From Phoenix dactylifera (lineage: Eukaryota; Streptophyta; Magnoliopsida; Arecales; Arecaceae): a stretch of 64,000 nucleotides of DNA. Where the stretch lies: positions 2,934,275 through 2,998,274 of the forward strand of contig NC_052409.1 in assembly GCF_009389715.1 (NCBI RefSeq), written 5' to 3'. Shown here piece by piece: positions 28,201-46,734 of the stretch. Below the pieces are notes generated by a model, which had not been told where the DNA came from, searched no databases, and saw only the letters and a program-made list of their open reading frames with translations. A program made the position numbers and the translations under genes. The number at the start of each line of letters is the position of its first letter. Position 1 is the first letter of the stretch.

Positions 28201-30431
28201 CAACATGTTAGCAAAATTAAATATCTGATTTAAACAGTTTACATAATTTGCGAGTCTCTTAGAACCAGTTGTCATGCCAACCTCCTCGTCTTTATCGGAT
28301 CTCATGACAGGTGCCAATGATATTAAGGATCATCAACTACTTTGTTCGAAGATCTACAGAATGTGAGAAAAAGGTACCAAACCTTTAATTTATAGGATTC
28401 AAAGATATATCATGGCTCTACTTAAAGAACTACAATTTGTTTCGACAGCTTAAGACAGCTCAACCATCATTGAAATGAATGTTCTCAAAGCAAAATTTAA
28501 AGTCCAACAACTAACAAAATGAATGAAGTGAGATTGATGTTTTAGAAATTATGAAGCAATCACTTTGTCAAGGTCTAACTTCAACATTTTTCTGCATATC
28601 ACACTTTAAATCAAAACTGGAAGACCTAGAAGGTCAGAGCTGAGTGAACTCAGGTAGAGATACCAGAACTAGTAGCTTTGCCAATATAGTGTTACATGGA
28701 AGTACATGATTAAATCAAAGAAGAAGTGTTCGCCCTAGACAAGATCCAAAACTGATAAATAACAACGCAAACTGTCAATCCATATTCTCAGTTCAGATTC
28801 CAATGTAAGACTTATTCACTTGCAACGCAAGTAAAAGAAAGCAGAAAAAGGAGAAAATAATATAGCAACCATATAACAATTAAAAGAAGGTATAACTTAC
28901 AATGCAAGACCTGATGCCTTTCATCTCTTGAAGTTTCCTAGCGACTGCAAGAGCGAGTTGGATGTTGGCATCAATGAACTCATCTGAAGATCCCTTTATA
29001 ATGCAAAAGGCTAAGAAGATCAATCATTGCAGCACATGATTGCTTACACTTTTCTTACAACATAACATTTTACCAGCATAACCTGTCTGTTCTAATCTCA
29101 GACATGGCATGGAAACGAATCCATATTTTTCTCTTACAGTTTCAATCCTTAATATCTCAAAGAAGCAAGTGTTGAGTGGAAGAATTCTTAGGTTTCTTTT
29201 TGAGCTAATATTAAGTATTCTGGCATGCAAAGATCTTTCATAATTCACCTAAATCTCTCCTGCCCCCCCCCCCCCCCCCCCTCCCCCTCTGTCTCTCTCT
29301 TCCCTCACTGCTTTCTCCTTACTCTCCTAAGTCTCACACACTCAATGCTAGATACATGACAGGTGTTCCATTGGAATGGGAAGCACTTTATTTTGATAAA
29401 CTTTGATCGCTAACTATCACTTTCTCAACAACAAAGTGACCCAGACCAAAGAAGATAAAAGCAGAATTAATCCAAGTAAAAGCAGCTACAGATACCTTGT
29501 AAGAAGAAACATTGCTTGGCAAGGGCCTGCTCACATATTCCACCAGAGTACATTACAGTAAAGAACAGAAAAGGGTCTTAGAAAAGAACACAACAGGATT
29601 CTCCAGCAAAATATCATAACTTGAAAAATAATTACAGCAAAACATAATACATATCCGAAAATTAACGGGACAAAACACTTGGAAGAGAGAACTATTCTTC
29701 GTTTCTGATGAACGATTAAATTATTCTTCACAGGAAACATAACTATGAACATTTGCTTCCAGAAAACAAAAGGTGCACTAAAATTCACGGAAAGAAACAG
29801 AAAACGCTGAAGATACCCTCATAAAAGAATAATTTTCAACGTAAAACAGGATCTTTGCGCAAAAAAAAAAGTTGCTTTTTCCCAATATAGTTAAGCTGGA
29901 AGAAACTACGACTGCTAAGAAAATGAAGTCTTTAAACCAAAAAAAAACAAGATGAAACAAGAACATGAGGAAAAACAAAATAAAAGAAATAACTACCAAT
30001 ATAGGTTTCCGAAAAAAGATCAATCAGATGAAGAAAGAATGGAAAAACAAGGACAGAAACTAAAAGCAAATAAGAGGAAGAAGAGCTCACGGGAAGTCGA
30101 TTTCAAGACGAGTCTTTCCATCCTCCAGAGCATAGACAAGGGACCTGGCCGCATCGGAGACGAGAACTTCATACGATTTGGGCTTGTACACGGCCACCCC
30201 GACCTTGGGATCGGCCTCAGAGGAGCCTTTTCCCAGCTCGGCTTGGAGCCTCGGTGAAGCACCGGGAAGAGAGGCGCCACCCCAAGGAGTGGGGAAGCGA
30301 AGAGAAAGTGAGGGGAGAGAAGGGGAGCGAGGAGAGCTGAGGAGGAGAGGAGGAATTCGAAGGGAGCGAGAAAGAGAGGGGAGACAAGATGGAGGAGGAT
30401 AAGGGGAGAAGCGGGAATAGGAAGAGGCCAT
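22299..30431 (-). CDS. LPA3: Chloroplast DUF1995 protein, LOW PSII ACCUMULATION 3 type
   Basis: Twelve minus-strand exons: 30091-30431, 29496-29526, 28901-28993, 27771-27833, 27469-27580, 26949-27034, 24986-25044, 24782-24884, 24649-24709, 23036-23118, 22882-22962 and 22299-22358. All introns are GT-AG and phases match throughout, giving 390 residues. The Ser/Pro/Arg-rich N-terminus (about 1-60, [15 protein letters not shown]) looks like a chloroplast transit peptide. The DUF1995 domain follows: [86 protein letters not shown] and [19 protein letters not shown], ending [19 protein letters not shown]. In Arabidopsis LPA3 helps assemble CP43 into photosystem II. The paralogue At5g48790 is an alternative match, so the symbol is less certain than the family. 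Introns reach about 1.9 kb and contain only AT-rich DNA and simple repeats. Confidence 0.9.
26447..26703. repeat. 130-bp tandem duplication in LPA3-type intron
   Basis: Two adjacent copies (from 26447 and from 26577) share CTCCTTGATT, GAGGAACTTTT, TATATAAGTAAATCT and the trailing AGAATACA-type block in the same order. Divergence is modest. Confidence 0.85.
29263..29281. repeat. Poly-C/poly-G tract in intron
   Basis: A run of 19 consecutive C is followed by a CT-rich tail. The length may be unreliable in assembly. Confidence 0.95.
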
Positions 30432-31400
30432 GAGAGGAGGAAGAGGGAAAGCGGGAGCAAAGGGGTAAGGGGATGAACCCACTCCACTCACGGCCGCTGT
30501 AAGCCCAGAGCGGTTAAGAAATTTATAGTGCAAAAGGTTAGGAAATTTCCGAAACCAACAAAGACGCGCAGAATTGGATGATTCGAGCTCATCATCACAA
30601 TTTGAGTCATAAATACGTTCAATTAATCTGCGCTGATGTTTCCCAGATATTATTGCTAATTATTCCATGAGAGCCATCTCAGCCATCACTCCCCATTTGG
30701 AAACAGCTCAAGCCTCGATGACCTTTATCGCTTGGGACACAATCTTTTGGAGTGATGGCTGCTCTGTTTTTTGTTTTTCAGTACATGGATGCTTGCAAAA
30801 GGATAAAGGGTAGGAAACGCCATGAACTATTTTAGTGCTGAAGCAGGGTTTTACGCCCCATCAAAAAAACTATTATTGGCTAGCCAATGGAGCTGCGGAA
30901 AGTCTTCTTTCATGAAACTTTTTGATCGTTTCTGCTAACGCTGAGCATAATACCTGCACTAAGATCGGGTGTAAGAGATGTAAGCAGCTGCCTCAGATGC
31001 GCCGTCAGGAAACATCCCAGAGGTTCCCACAACGTGAAACACTAGTGTACATTCATTGCTTGCATGAGACAAAACAAAGAACTAGTGTCATAGTTCCAAG
31101 ATCTTTAACATGCTAGGGATCAAAAAATACGTTTCCACTGAGATGCCATGGTTAAAAACGGGTGGCATGGCAGATACAAAAGAAAAAGAAAAAAGAAAAA
31201 GAAAGCCATCTTGACAAACTTTTGCCAAAGAAGCTTGCCTGCGTCAGGTGCTTAATCAGCAACAAAATCCAAAGAAAGAGCAAAACAAAAGGAAGTTGAA
31301 CAGAAAGTGCCTAGATATACATAAAGGTGCGGTTACATATTCACAATAATAGCTTATCAAGTGCCAGCACTCGTGGACAAAGCCCTGCCCAAGACCATTA
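30432..31400. other. Spacer between LPA3-type start and SnRK1 stop
   Basis: Both flanking genes are on the minus strand. This interval must therefore hold the SnRK1 3'UTR and the promoter of the LPA3-type gene. No other gene or obvious motif was recognised. Confidence 0.55.
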
Positions 31401-38676
<7,276 letters not shown>

Positions 38677-39278
38677 CTCAACGGATTTACCAACGATCGC
38701 CGGAATCGACGCCGGAAAAAGGGAAGAAGAGGAGGAAGAGGAGGAGGAGACGATGAAGAAAGGCGGAGGATAGAAGAGAAAAAATGGGGAGGATATCGAT
38801 GGCCGATGGAGCGTAGACTGGGAGAAGGGGTATCTAATCACCTGGTGGTGGGAATAAGAGAGAAAGAACCTTCCCTTTTATCTGGGCGTATCTTGAAATG
38901 GGGTCCTTTTCGGCATGACACCTGGACTATAGATCAATAACCACCGCATCAATCATTTTAAAGGCGGCTTCGGGATGAACAAGATGGTGGCTGTTCTCAA
39001 AAAGTAGCACCGCGGAGTTTCCGAACTCGGGTATCGTCACCGCCCGCCAGTGTTTTGGTAGTCCATTTCTTTATGCCGAATATTGGCCGGCTTTTACTCA
39101 AAGTGAAATGGACAAACAAGATTCCCTGTGATGATGGGACCTCAGATGCTGCTCGCTTTTGGTGCCGATGGCATGGACCCAAGATCATACCAGATTTGAT
39201 CAATGATCCGCCGGTTTAGATCGGGTTAGGTGTTCTTTGTTGCATTGCACTTGACACCATGCCCAAATCTAATTTACA

Positions 39279-40377
39279 GATTTTTTTTTTGGTACAATAG
39301 TGGCACACACACGAGTGTAGATGCGGCCAATAAAATCAAAAAGTAAAAGACTACATAAGGGCTCTGGCACTGAGCCGCGATCCATTCAGATGAAGCCTCT
39401 AAAGTGGTGAGCCATAAAGAACGCAACCCAGTCAGCGGCACCGTTTGCCTCCCTATAAACGTGCATGACTTAGTGGGAGCCACACTCCCTCACCGCACAA
39501 TCCTTAATATGGCACGTAGTATGTTGAAAGGTAAAAACATGCCACAACACTTTTGGGCCAAAACCGTTGCTTGTGCGGTGTACTTGTTGAATCCGTGCCC
39601 AAAACAAAGTATTTGGAATAAAACACAACAAGAGGTATGGAGTGGGCGTAGGCTTACCTAACGGCCTTTCCGATAGTGTGGCCACATCAAAGTCTAAGTA
39701 ATATTGAGAAGGCCATAAGTAGGTTACTTATCTTGCCAAAGCATCGAACCTTATCTTTTTCGCGAATCTGGGAAAAGAATGCTTTATGGTTTTCATGAAG
39801 ACTAGGCTCTGTGGCAGTGGCATTACCGGACGTAAAGAATAAGTGGGCTTAGGTGGGACTCGAACCCAACAAATCTCACAACCGTTTTTAGAAGCCTATT
39901 GTGGTCTTTGATTTGGCATATGTTGGTTGCAGTTGAGGATATCCTTGCCAAAGTACAAATCCGGCAGGTCTCAGTCAGTATTGAGCCATTAACCGCAAGA
40001 AATCTGCGAATGTCGTAGAGCAACAGCCAATCTCGCCAGCACGTCACTGACCCCAGATCCACTCGATCACCAAGGCCAAATTCTTCTCGAGGATGAGACG
40101 ATCAGTGCGTAGTACCCGCCTACATGGAAAATATCCTCTCAGGCAACTCTAAGCTTGGCACATACTATAGACGAGTCGAAGATCCGACGTCCCCCGCCGC
40201 CACTAGTCTAGTGTTGTGATCCCTGATGATAAAGCTGTCACCTTCGCATTTGTCGTCTTCAGCCACACTGCCATCAAAATTCACCTTAAGAAAGCCAGGA
40301 GGTGGGGGCACCCAGGTTTGACTCTCGGATAGAAAGCAATATTTTTCTCTCGATGAGTTTGAAATGATAAGAGTCAT
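39279..40377 (-). mobile_element. Degenerate LINE 3' end (RNase H-like domain)
   Basis: On the minus strand, WVPPPPGFLKVNFDGSV (near 40330-40280) opens a plant LINE-type RNase H domain. It continues as IIRDHNTRLVAAG, then RRVLRTDRLILE near 40110. The tail is REANGAADWVAFFMAHH near 39440-39400. The element ends in GTACC followed by an A tract (39279-39294 on this strand), the same terminus as the copy at 46735-46925. Stops and frameshifts make it non-functional. A copia fragment of opposite strand interrupts it. Confidence 0.72.
39480..39664 (+). mobile_element. Ty1/copia integrase-region fragment
   Basis: The translation contains RTILNMARSMLKGKNMPQHF, then WAKTVACAVYLLN and WNKTQQEVWSG. These are hallmarks of the copia integrase C-terminal region. 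It is short and lies inside the LINE remnant of opposite strand. No LTRs are seen, so it is a relic. Confidence 0.8.
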
Positions 40378-41101
40378 TAGTGATTTTAACCATTCCTTGA
40401 AGGAGTAAGAAGCATGTTCTCATATGACTATATAGAACCATTTCTAGCAACTATGGAAGTTCTAAAGTAAAAATTGTATCGAATTCATCAATTTATATGT
40501 TCGACTGTTTCGTGGTTTGCAGTAATGATGCGATCATACATGGTTAGAAAGTTGTCATTACATATTTCTACTCAATGACCGAGTTGTGGATTCAAGTGAT
40601 GAGCTTGTTGTCCATCGCAAAAGAGCTAGTTTAGATGTTTCAAAGACCAAACTTGTGTACCAAATATACGGGCTTTAAATTTTCACATGCCATGATATGT
40701 GAGTGCGCATGCATAGCTATCCAAAAGCTCGGTATATGTACTGCAGAAATGGTTGGCTAACTTGAAAACATACAAATAACCCAAAAAATCAGGATTATAG
40801 CCTATTTAAATGGCAATAATTTTATGCTGCTAACCTTAATTATCTGGACTCATTTGTCTGTTCTCATGTTAATTGAGCAGATCTCTTTGCAAATCCAAAT
40901 TTCGCATAGAAGGCCTTGTCTTTGGAAAGAATTATCATAAGCAAGAGAGGAAATTTGCCTAGGTGTTATAGCAAACAACTTGTCAGGAAGATTCATACTT
41001 ATTGTGTATGGTTTATAAAAATCAATAAAAGGTGTTTGTTGAATGAACAAAACTCTAAGGAGGTATGGAGTTTTTTTTTGAATCAAATTTGATTAAATTA
41101 A

Positions 41102-41309
41102 AGGCGTGTTTTGTTCGAGACTAGAATTGGAATTGGCATCGAAATTGGAATAGATTAGAATCGGAAATGCTATATTCCCCAATACTTTTGCTTCGTGATT
41201 GGAATCAAATTTGAATACTAGAAAAGAGTCTAGATTAGATCTTGGGGGACGTGGATTTTCCATTTCTTTTGAATCGGAATTAAAATGAAACTTCTTCAAC
41301 TAAACGGCT
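41102..41309. mobile_element. Candidate MITE (AGGCGTGTTTTGTT type)
   Basis: It begins AGGCGTGTTTTGTTCG and ends CAACTAAACGGCT, which are imperfect inverted ends. The middle is rich in TTGGAAT/TCGGAAT words. TAA-like bases flank both ends. This resembles short non-autonomous DNA transposons, but the ends are diverged. Confidence 0.42.
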
Positions 41310-41520
41310 AAAATGAGAGGTACTGATTTTCATTCTCATTCGAGAGCACAACTTTCTCCAGCCAAATATGAATTCACATGGCTTAAGAAATGACTTCCTT
41401 GGTGGAGGCTCCTGAATCTATGTGGGCCTCAACCAATTGGTTTGCAGAAAAAAAAAACATTGTATACATTGCACATATGATGTTTGTACTTAGCCAAATG
41501 ATACCCATGACTTGAATTAA

Positions 41521-41993
41521 GGGCTCATTTGGTTCGCGGAAAGTATTTTTCCTCCTAGTAATATTTTTCCTGGAAAGCAGATTTCTAGGAAGAGGAAACC
41601 TGAAAAAGTACTTTTGGCATGTTTAGTTGACAATGGAAAAGTGACAGATTTTCAGAGTGCTTATGTTTGGTTGACCATCCACTTTTTTTAGAGAAAGTTA
41701 TGTGTAATTTCTATTATACCCTTAATAAAAATTAGGTCTTTAATGGTTCTTTAATGCTGAAGGATTTTTTGGAAAAAAAATAAAAATGGAGTGATTTCCG
41801 CCTTATGAAAAAGTAATTTTTCCATGTTTCTCATGGAAAACACTTTTCCATGAAACATGGGAATCATATTTCCATGGAAATATAACTTTCACGTCTTTCT
41901 TCTTTGAAAATTTTAATTAAACAAGAGTTATCTCATTACTTTTCCGTTTACCATACTTTTCTTTTTTCTTTTTCCCGCGAACCAAACGAGCTC
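41521..41993. mobile_element. PIF/Harbinger-like MITE, 473 bp
   Basis: The 5' end GGGCTCATTTGGTTCGCGG matches the reverse complement of the 3' end (GAGCTCGTTTGGTTCGCGG) at 17 of 19 bases. The element is flanked on both sides by TAA. A TWA target duplication and a GGGC-type terminus suit Tourist/PIF-Harbinger. There is no coding capacity. Diverged relatives sit at about 43361-43774 and 45335-45801. Confidence 0.8.
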
Positions 41994-42088
41994 TAATGGA
42001 TAAAGGATACAGGTCAAGCAATAAAAGTATAAAAAATATGAGAGAGGTGTTGCATTCTTCTCAACTCGTCCGCACCAAAGCAGATGCA

Positions 42089-42449
42089 ATGAGGCTCTTC
42101 GGCAAACACATATTCCCCAGACAAATAGTGTTATTTGCCTCCGGGTAATCCTAAATTTTAAACACTTAACACCCCATTTTTATCTCTTCAATATTTCTAC
42201 TCTTGATCTTCTTTTTCTTAATCTTCATCCGTTTCGAAAATTCATTATAAAATATCCAGGCTTCTCGTCTTGGGAGCGACGACGTATGACGTGCACAGAT
42301 CAATTAAGAACAACGGGAAGCCACCTTCCAAGGAGCAGCTCCAAGCCCTTCAAGATTACCTCCACTCCAAGCGCCACCCTTCTACTCCGTCCCCTCCGCC
42401 TCTTCCTCCTCCTCCTCCTCCTCCACCCACTCTTATTAAAGAAAACTGA
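42089..42449 (+). CDS. Small single-pass membrane protein, 81 residues, Pro-rich tail
   Basis: Exons are 42089-42144 and 42260-42449, with a canonical intron of 115 bp (CCGG|GTAATC ... ATCCAG|G). The join restores a Gly codon. The product starts MRLFGKHIFPRQIVLFASG and has a hydrophobic helix at about 12-27 (QIVLFASGLLVLGATT). A polar stretch follows (DVHRSIKNNGKPPSKEQLQA, then LQDYLHSKR), and it ends with a Pro run and TLIKEN. The basic N-terminus before one helix suggests a mitochondrial or ER membrane protein. I think similar short proteins exist across land plants but cannot name the family. The gene lies between repeats. A different reading frame here (from 42286) is longer as a plain ORF but has no protein-like features. 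Confidence 0.72.
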
Positions 42450-43360
42450 GTCCGCTATTTTTTTTTAATATATATGTATCCAATGTTATAGAACATGGGC
42501 TGCTTGTTTAATTTACCTTGGCTTCTCTGTGAGAGATCTCTCTCTTGAGACCTGACATATTGTCTTGTGCTGTTAACGGTTGCAACTTTAAGAATACGAG
42601 CATGTCGGACTTCTGTTCGATGATATTACTCAATGGACTTGAGCAGGGTTATGCTGGAAGTCCAGGTGCGTAAATTGGCGACTGTCAAAAGGCTTGGTGA
42701 AGGTGGCCTTTTAGGCTAAGCACATATTCAGAAAGATTAATGGGGCTGCAGACTAGGTAGCTTCGTATGTGGCCAGTCACTATGGAAGCATCATGTGGAT
42801 TGGAAAATAGGAGTTGCCTAGAGCTAGAGCACTCCGGGACTTATTGTTTTCTGATTTTTGTATCCGTACGAAAACTGTATGGAACATCTGTTCTAGCGAA
42901 GAAAAAAAAAAAAAGACTTGGGTGATTCTAGCTAGGTCAAGCCAGCCTTATAGTTTATCAATTCAGGTTAGCTCAAGTTCCCTCAACCCAAACTCATGTC
43001 ATCAATCCTTTTGGTATTTTGATCGGATTTACCGAGCCCAAGCGGTCATGATTACACTGTTGAGGAGACAGCCCAAGAAAGACTGGGTGAGCTATGCACG
43101 CCATGTGTAAAAACTGGTGTACTAGTTAAGGTGGTTTTTGACTGCGGGAAACATGATAAAAAGAGAGAGGTGCCAAATATTATGACCAAGCATTTCATGC
43201 AACACTTGGTGCGGATTCTTTTCCATTTAAATGAAGCCTAATGAGCTAGAGTTTGCAAAATTATCTAGAAAGCTGTAGATTTAGCAAGAAGGCTAGATAT
43301 TTTTTCAGGCTCTACGGATTGAGCTAGAATGATCCTAACCATTCGTTTTATGATATTTAT

Positions 43361-43774
43361 AACTTGTTTTGTTTGTGAGAAGATTTTTCTTCTTTAGAAT
43401 GTTTAGCATGTTTGGTTGATCATGAAAAAATAAGATATTTCAGAGTGACTTATGTTTGATTGAGTATCTACTTTTCTAAAAAAGTTGTACAAAATGCATA
43501 TTACACCCTTAATAAAGAGAAACACATTATCCATAGATTTTGATGTAAAGGTACTTAAAAAAAAAAAAAAAAAGACTAATTTCTAATTAGTGAGAAAGTA
43601 GCTTTTTCATATCCTTTATAGATTTTTCTTTTCCATTAAATATGGGACTCTTATTTCCATGAAAATGCTACTTTTCTATCTCTTCTATGAAAACTCCAAC
43701 CAAACAAAAGGCATTTTTTTGTTTTTCCGTTGACCATACTATTTCTCTTCTTTTTCCGCGAACCAAATGAGTCG
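43361..43774. mobile_element. Diverged MITE copy inside tandem unit 1
   Basis: The interior resembles the 41521-41993 MITE (GGCATGTTTGG-like, CAGAGTG, TATTTCCATG blocks). The 3' end CCGCGAACCAAATGAGTCG is preserved and TTA follows it. The 5' end is eroded. Confidence 0.62.
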
Positions 43775-43813
43775 TTATACATATTTTAACCATTCATTGT
43801 ACCTGGTAGAGCT

Positions 43814-43814
<1 letters not shown>

Positions 43815-43867
<53 letters not shown>
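43815..43867. repeat. (GA)n microsatellite
   Basis: About 53 bp of AG repeats. The matching site in the second tandem unit has only about 16 bp. Confidence 0.95.
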
Positions 43868-43868
<1 letters not shown>

Positions 43869-44765
43869 CTTTTTTGCTAAACTACCAAGAAAAGAGTTAA
43901 GATTTTTCTACTAAAACATTACTTTTCATTCTTCTATACCATCTTTCTTCTTTGTGCGTTCTTTTCTGAGAATTTTAGCTTGAGAGTCTAAAGCGGTAGA
44001 TTGAGTGAGAGCTAGAGTGGCAGGCTAACCTAAAGACGGTTGCAGGCAAACAAAGTTTCTAAGTGCCACATAGATGTTTGAGGAAATACCAAGCCCATGA
44101 CATATGGATGGGGAGGATGCCATCAAGCAGAATTCCGCTGCATGTAGCATGACTGATAGGGTCATGGTATCTATCAGATTTTTTTTTTTTTGAAAAAAAA
44201 GAGAAAATGAGAGAGGTGATCTAGGTGTAGGATGGTTTAGAACTCCACTCCAATAACTTTTCCAATTAGACTAGTCGACACCCATCGGATCCATTTCAAG
44301 TTGTTTGTGAATGTAGGTGTTCGTCTTAATTTTTTCTATTTTCTAGCAAGTGGCATATCTTCTTGAGGGGGGCAACCTAAATTCTAAAACACTCTTAATA
44401 TTTTTTCACCCATTATAAGTAAAGAAAGCAAATTATGTGCAAAATTTTCCGTCATGCATCAAGATACATGAGATGTGGGACCATGTGGACATGGACACAG
44501 GAGTTGATGCACCATGCATCATTTTGTGGTCCATGCAAGCCGGATAACAAAATAGTGTCCTACCGTATTATTATTGTCGCATCCAACTGAAACATGGTTG
44601 GTGCATTACCAATCATGTTTCAGGATAAGGGCCTACGTTTTTGGTGTTTTTGATCGGATTTACTGAACCCAAGCAGTCATGATTGCACTGTTGAGGAGAC
44701 AACCCAAGAAAGACTGGGTGAGCAATGCACGCTATGGGCAAAAACTGGTGTACTAGTTAAGGTGG

Positions 44766-45130
44766 GTTTCCCTTTTTTTTTTTTTTTTTTAGCTGAAACA
44801 AAAGGAAAGAGGTGGGTAAGGAGAACCTCACCTGCGTAGCAACCCCCACTAGGCTCCTCTCCGATGGAGAGCGTTCAATGCGGGTAGAACATTTTTTACT
44901 CATACCCTTTCCATCCGTGGCAGAGTCTCACCAGCGTAGCAGCCTTATCCCCGCGTGAGTACATCACTCCGGCACCACCTAAATAATGGCAGACTAGATA
45001 GCGGTTTTACTGGACAAATCAGATGAGGGGCATCCGGTCCCCGCATTTAATCGACGCCCGCACATTTCAAACCTAGGCCACTGCGATGAAATCAAAGCTC
45101 CGTTCCCACCGTGTTACCACCTCAGTGGTA
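44766..45130 (-). mobile_element. tRNA-type SINE, full length, with target-site duplication
   Basis: The element reads on the minus strand, from TACCACTGAGGTGGTAACAC at 45130 down to a long A tract (44773-44790 as T). Near its 5' end are an A-box-like TGGTAACACGG and a B-box-like GGTTTGAAATG about 57-67 bases in, which suits an internal RNA polymerase III promoter. It is flanked by GTTAAGGTGG (44756-44765) and ATTAAAGTGG (45131-45140), near-identical 10-bp duplications. The paralogous unit 1 has this site once, at about 43125-43134, uninterrupted. No coding capacity. Confidence 0.82.
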
Positions 45131-45334
45131 ATTAAAGTGGTTTTTGACTGCAGGAAACATGATAAAAAGAGAGAGGCGCCAAATATCATGACCAAGCATT
45201 TTATGCAACACTTGGTGCACATTCTTTTCCATTTAAATGAAGCCTAATGAGCTAGAGTTTGCAAAATTATCTAGTAACCCATAGATTTAGCAGCAAGGCT
45301 AGAATGATCATAACCATTAGTTTTGTGACATTTA

Positions 45335-45801
45335 TCGCTTGTTTGGTTCGCTGGAAGAATTTTTTTTCTCTGAAATATTTTTTTCTAGGAAGATAATTTT
45401 TGGAAATATAATGTCTCAAAAAATGGTTTTGGCATGTTTGGTTGATTATGAAAAAGTGGCACATTTTAAAGTGGGTTATGTTTGATTGAGTATCTACTTT
45501 TTTTTAAAAGTTGTATGAAATATCTATTATATCCTTGATAAAAGAAAAGAGCTTATCTGTGGATTTTGATGTAAAAGTACTTTTTAAAAAAAACTTTAAT
45601 TTTCAACTGGTGAGAAAGTAACTTTTTCATATCCTCTATAGATTTTTCTTTTTCATTAAATATGGGGGTCTTATTTCAATGGGAATGTTACTTTTTCATC
45701 TTTCTCATATGAAAACTCCAACCAAACAAGAGGCATTTTTTTATCTTTTCATTGACCACACTTTTCCTCTTCTTTTTTCGCAAACTAAATAATAAGTCCT
45801 T
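45335..45801. mobile_element. Diverged MITE copy inside tandem unit 2
   Basis: The start TCGCTTGTTTGGTTCGC keeps the terminal motif better than unit 1 does. TTA precedes it. The 3' end has decayed (CGCAAACTAAATAATAAGTCC, then TTA). Confidence 0.6.
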
Positions 45802-46734
45802 ATACATATTTTAACCATTCATTGTACCTGGTAGAGCTTAAAAGGGAGAGAGAGAGGTCTCATTTGCTAGACTACCAAGAAAAGGGTTAAGATTTTTCTA
45901 GTGAAACATTACTTTTCATTCTTCTACACCATCTTTCTCCTTTGTGTGTTCTTTTTTGAGAGTTCTAGCTTCAAGAGGCTAAAGTGGTAGGTTGACTGAG
46001 AGTTAGAGTGGCAGGCTAACTTAAAAACGATTGCAGGCAAACAAAGTTTCTAAGTGCCGTATGGATGTTTGAAGAAATACCAAGCTCATGACATATGGAT
46101 GGGGAGGATGTCATCAAGCGGGATTCCGATGCATGCAGCATGACCGATAGGGTCATAGTATCTATTAGATCTTTTTTGAAAAAAAACTGAGAAAATGAGA
46201 GGGGTGATCTAGGTGTAGGATGGTTTAGAACTCTCAGTCCGGTAGCTTTTCCAATTAGACTAGTCGTCACTCATGGGATCCATTTAAAGTTGTTTGTGAA
46301 TATAGGTATTCGTCTTATGGCAAGTGGCCTTCTTGAGGATATTGGGGGGCAATCTAAATTCTAAAACACTCCTCTTAATATTTTTTCTCCCATTATAAGT
46401 AAAGAAAGCAGATTATGTACAAAATTTGCCATCATGCATCAAGATACATGAGATGTGGGACCATGTGTACATGGACACAGGAGTTGATGCGCCATGCATC
46501 ATTTGTAGTCCATGCAACCCGGACAACAAAATAGTGCCCTACTGTATTATTATTGTCGCATCCATCTGAAATGGGGTTGATGCATAACCAATCATGTTTT
46601 AGGATGAGGGCATACATTTTCGGATGGGTAATTGATTCAATTATATGCAGAAATTATAGCAAGCTAGACCTATTTCTCGGGCTTATTTCTAGTTTTGCCT
46701 CAATAGAGCATTCCAAAATTCGTTTTTAATGTGA

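Larger units (their letters stand above)
43008..44640. repeat. Tandem duplication, unit 1 (about 1.63 kb)
   Basis: This unit is matched collinearly by about 44640-46625. Shared landmarks include GATCGGATTTAC near the start, GGAAACATGATAAAAAGAGA, CATTTAAATGAAGCCTAATG, ACCATTCATTGTACCTGGTA, GACATATGGATGGGGAGGAT and ACATGGACACAGGAGTTGAT. Unit 1 keeps the empty site of the SINE present in unit 2. It also has an expanded GA tract (43815-43867) that is short in unit 2. A MITE-like segment lies at 43361-43774. No protein is recognised. Confidence 0.88.
44640..46625. repeat. Tandem duplication, unit 2 (with SINE insertion)
   Basis: This is the second copy of the 43008-44640 unit, directly adjacent and in the same orientation. 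It is about 365 bp longer because of the insertion at 44766-45130. Scattered substitutions and small indels (roughly one in ten bases by eye) show that the duplication is not recent. Confidence 0.88.

Noticed and set aside
39840-39870. tRNA-like T-arm (GGGTTCGAGTCCCACC on minus strand)
   Set aside because: No matching acceptor stem, D-arm or anticodon arm at the right distance. It lies within the LINE/copia relic.
42286-42468. 60-residue plain ORF (MTCTDQLRTTGS...)
   Set aside because: It is the +1 shadow of the second exon of the 81-residue membrane-protein gene. Its Leu/Ser run is just the poly-Pro coding stretch read out of frame.
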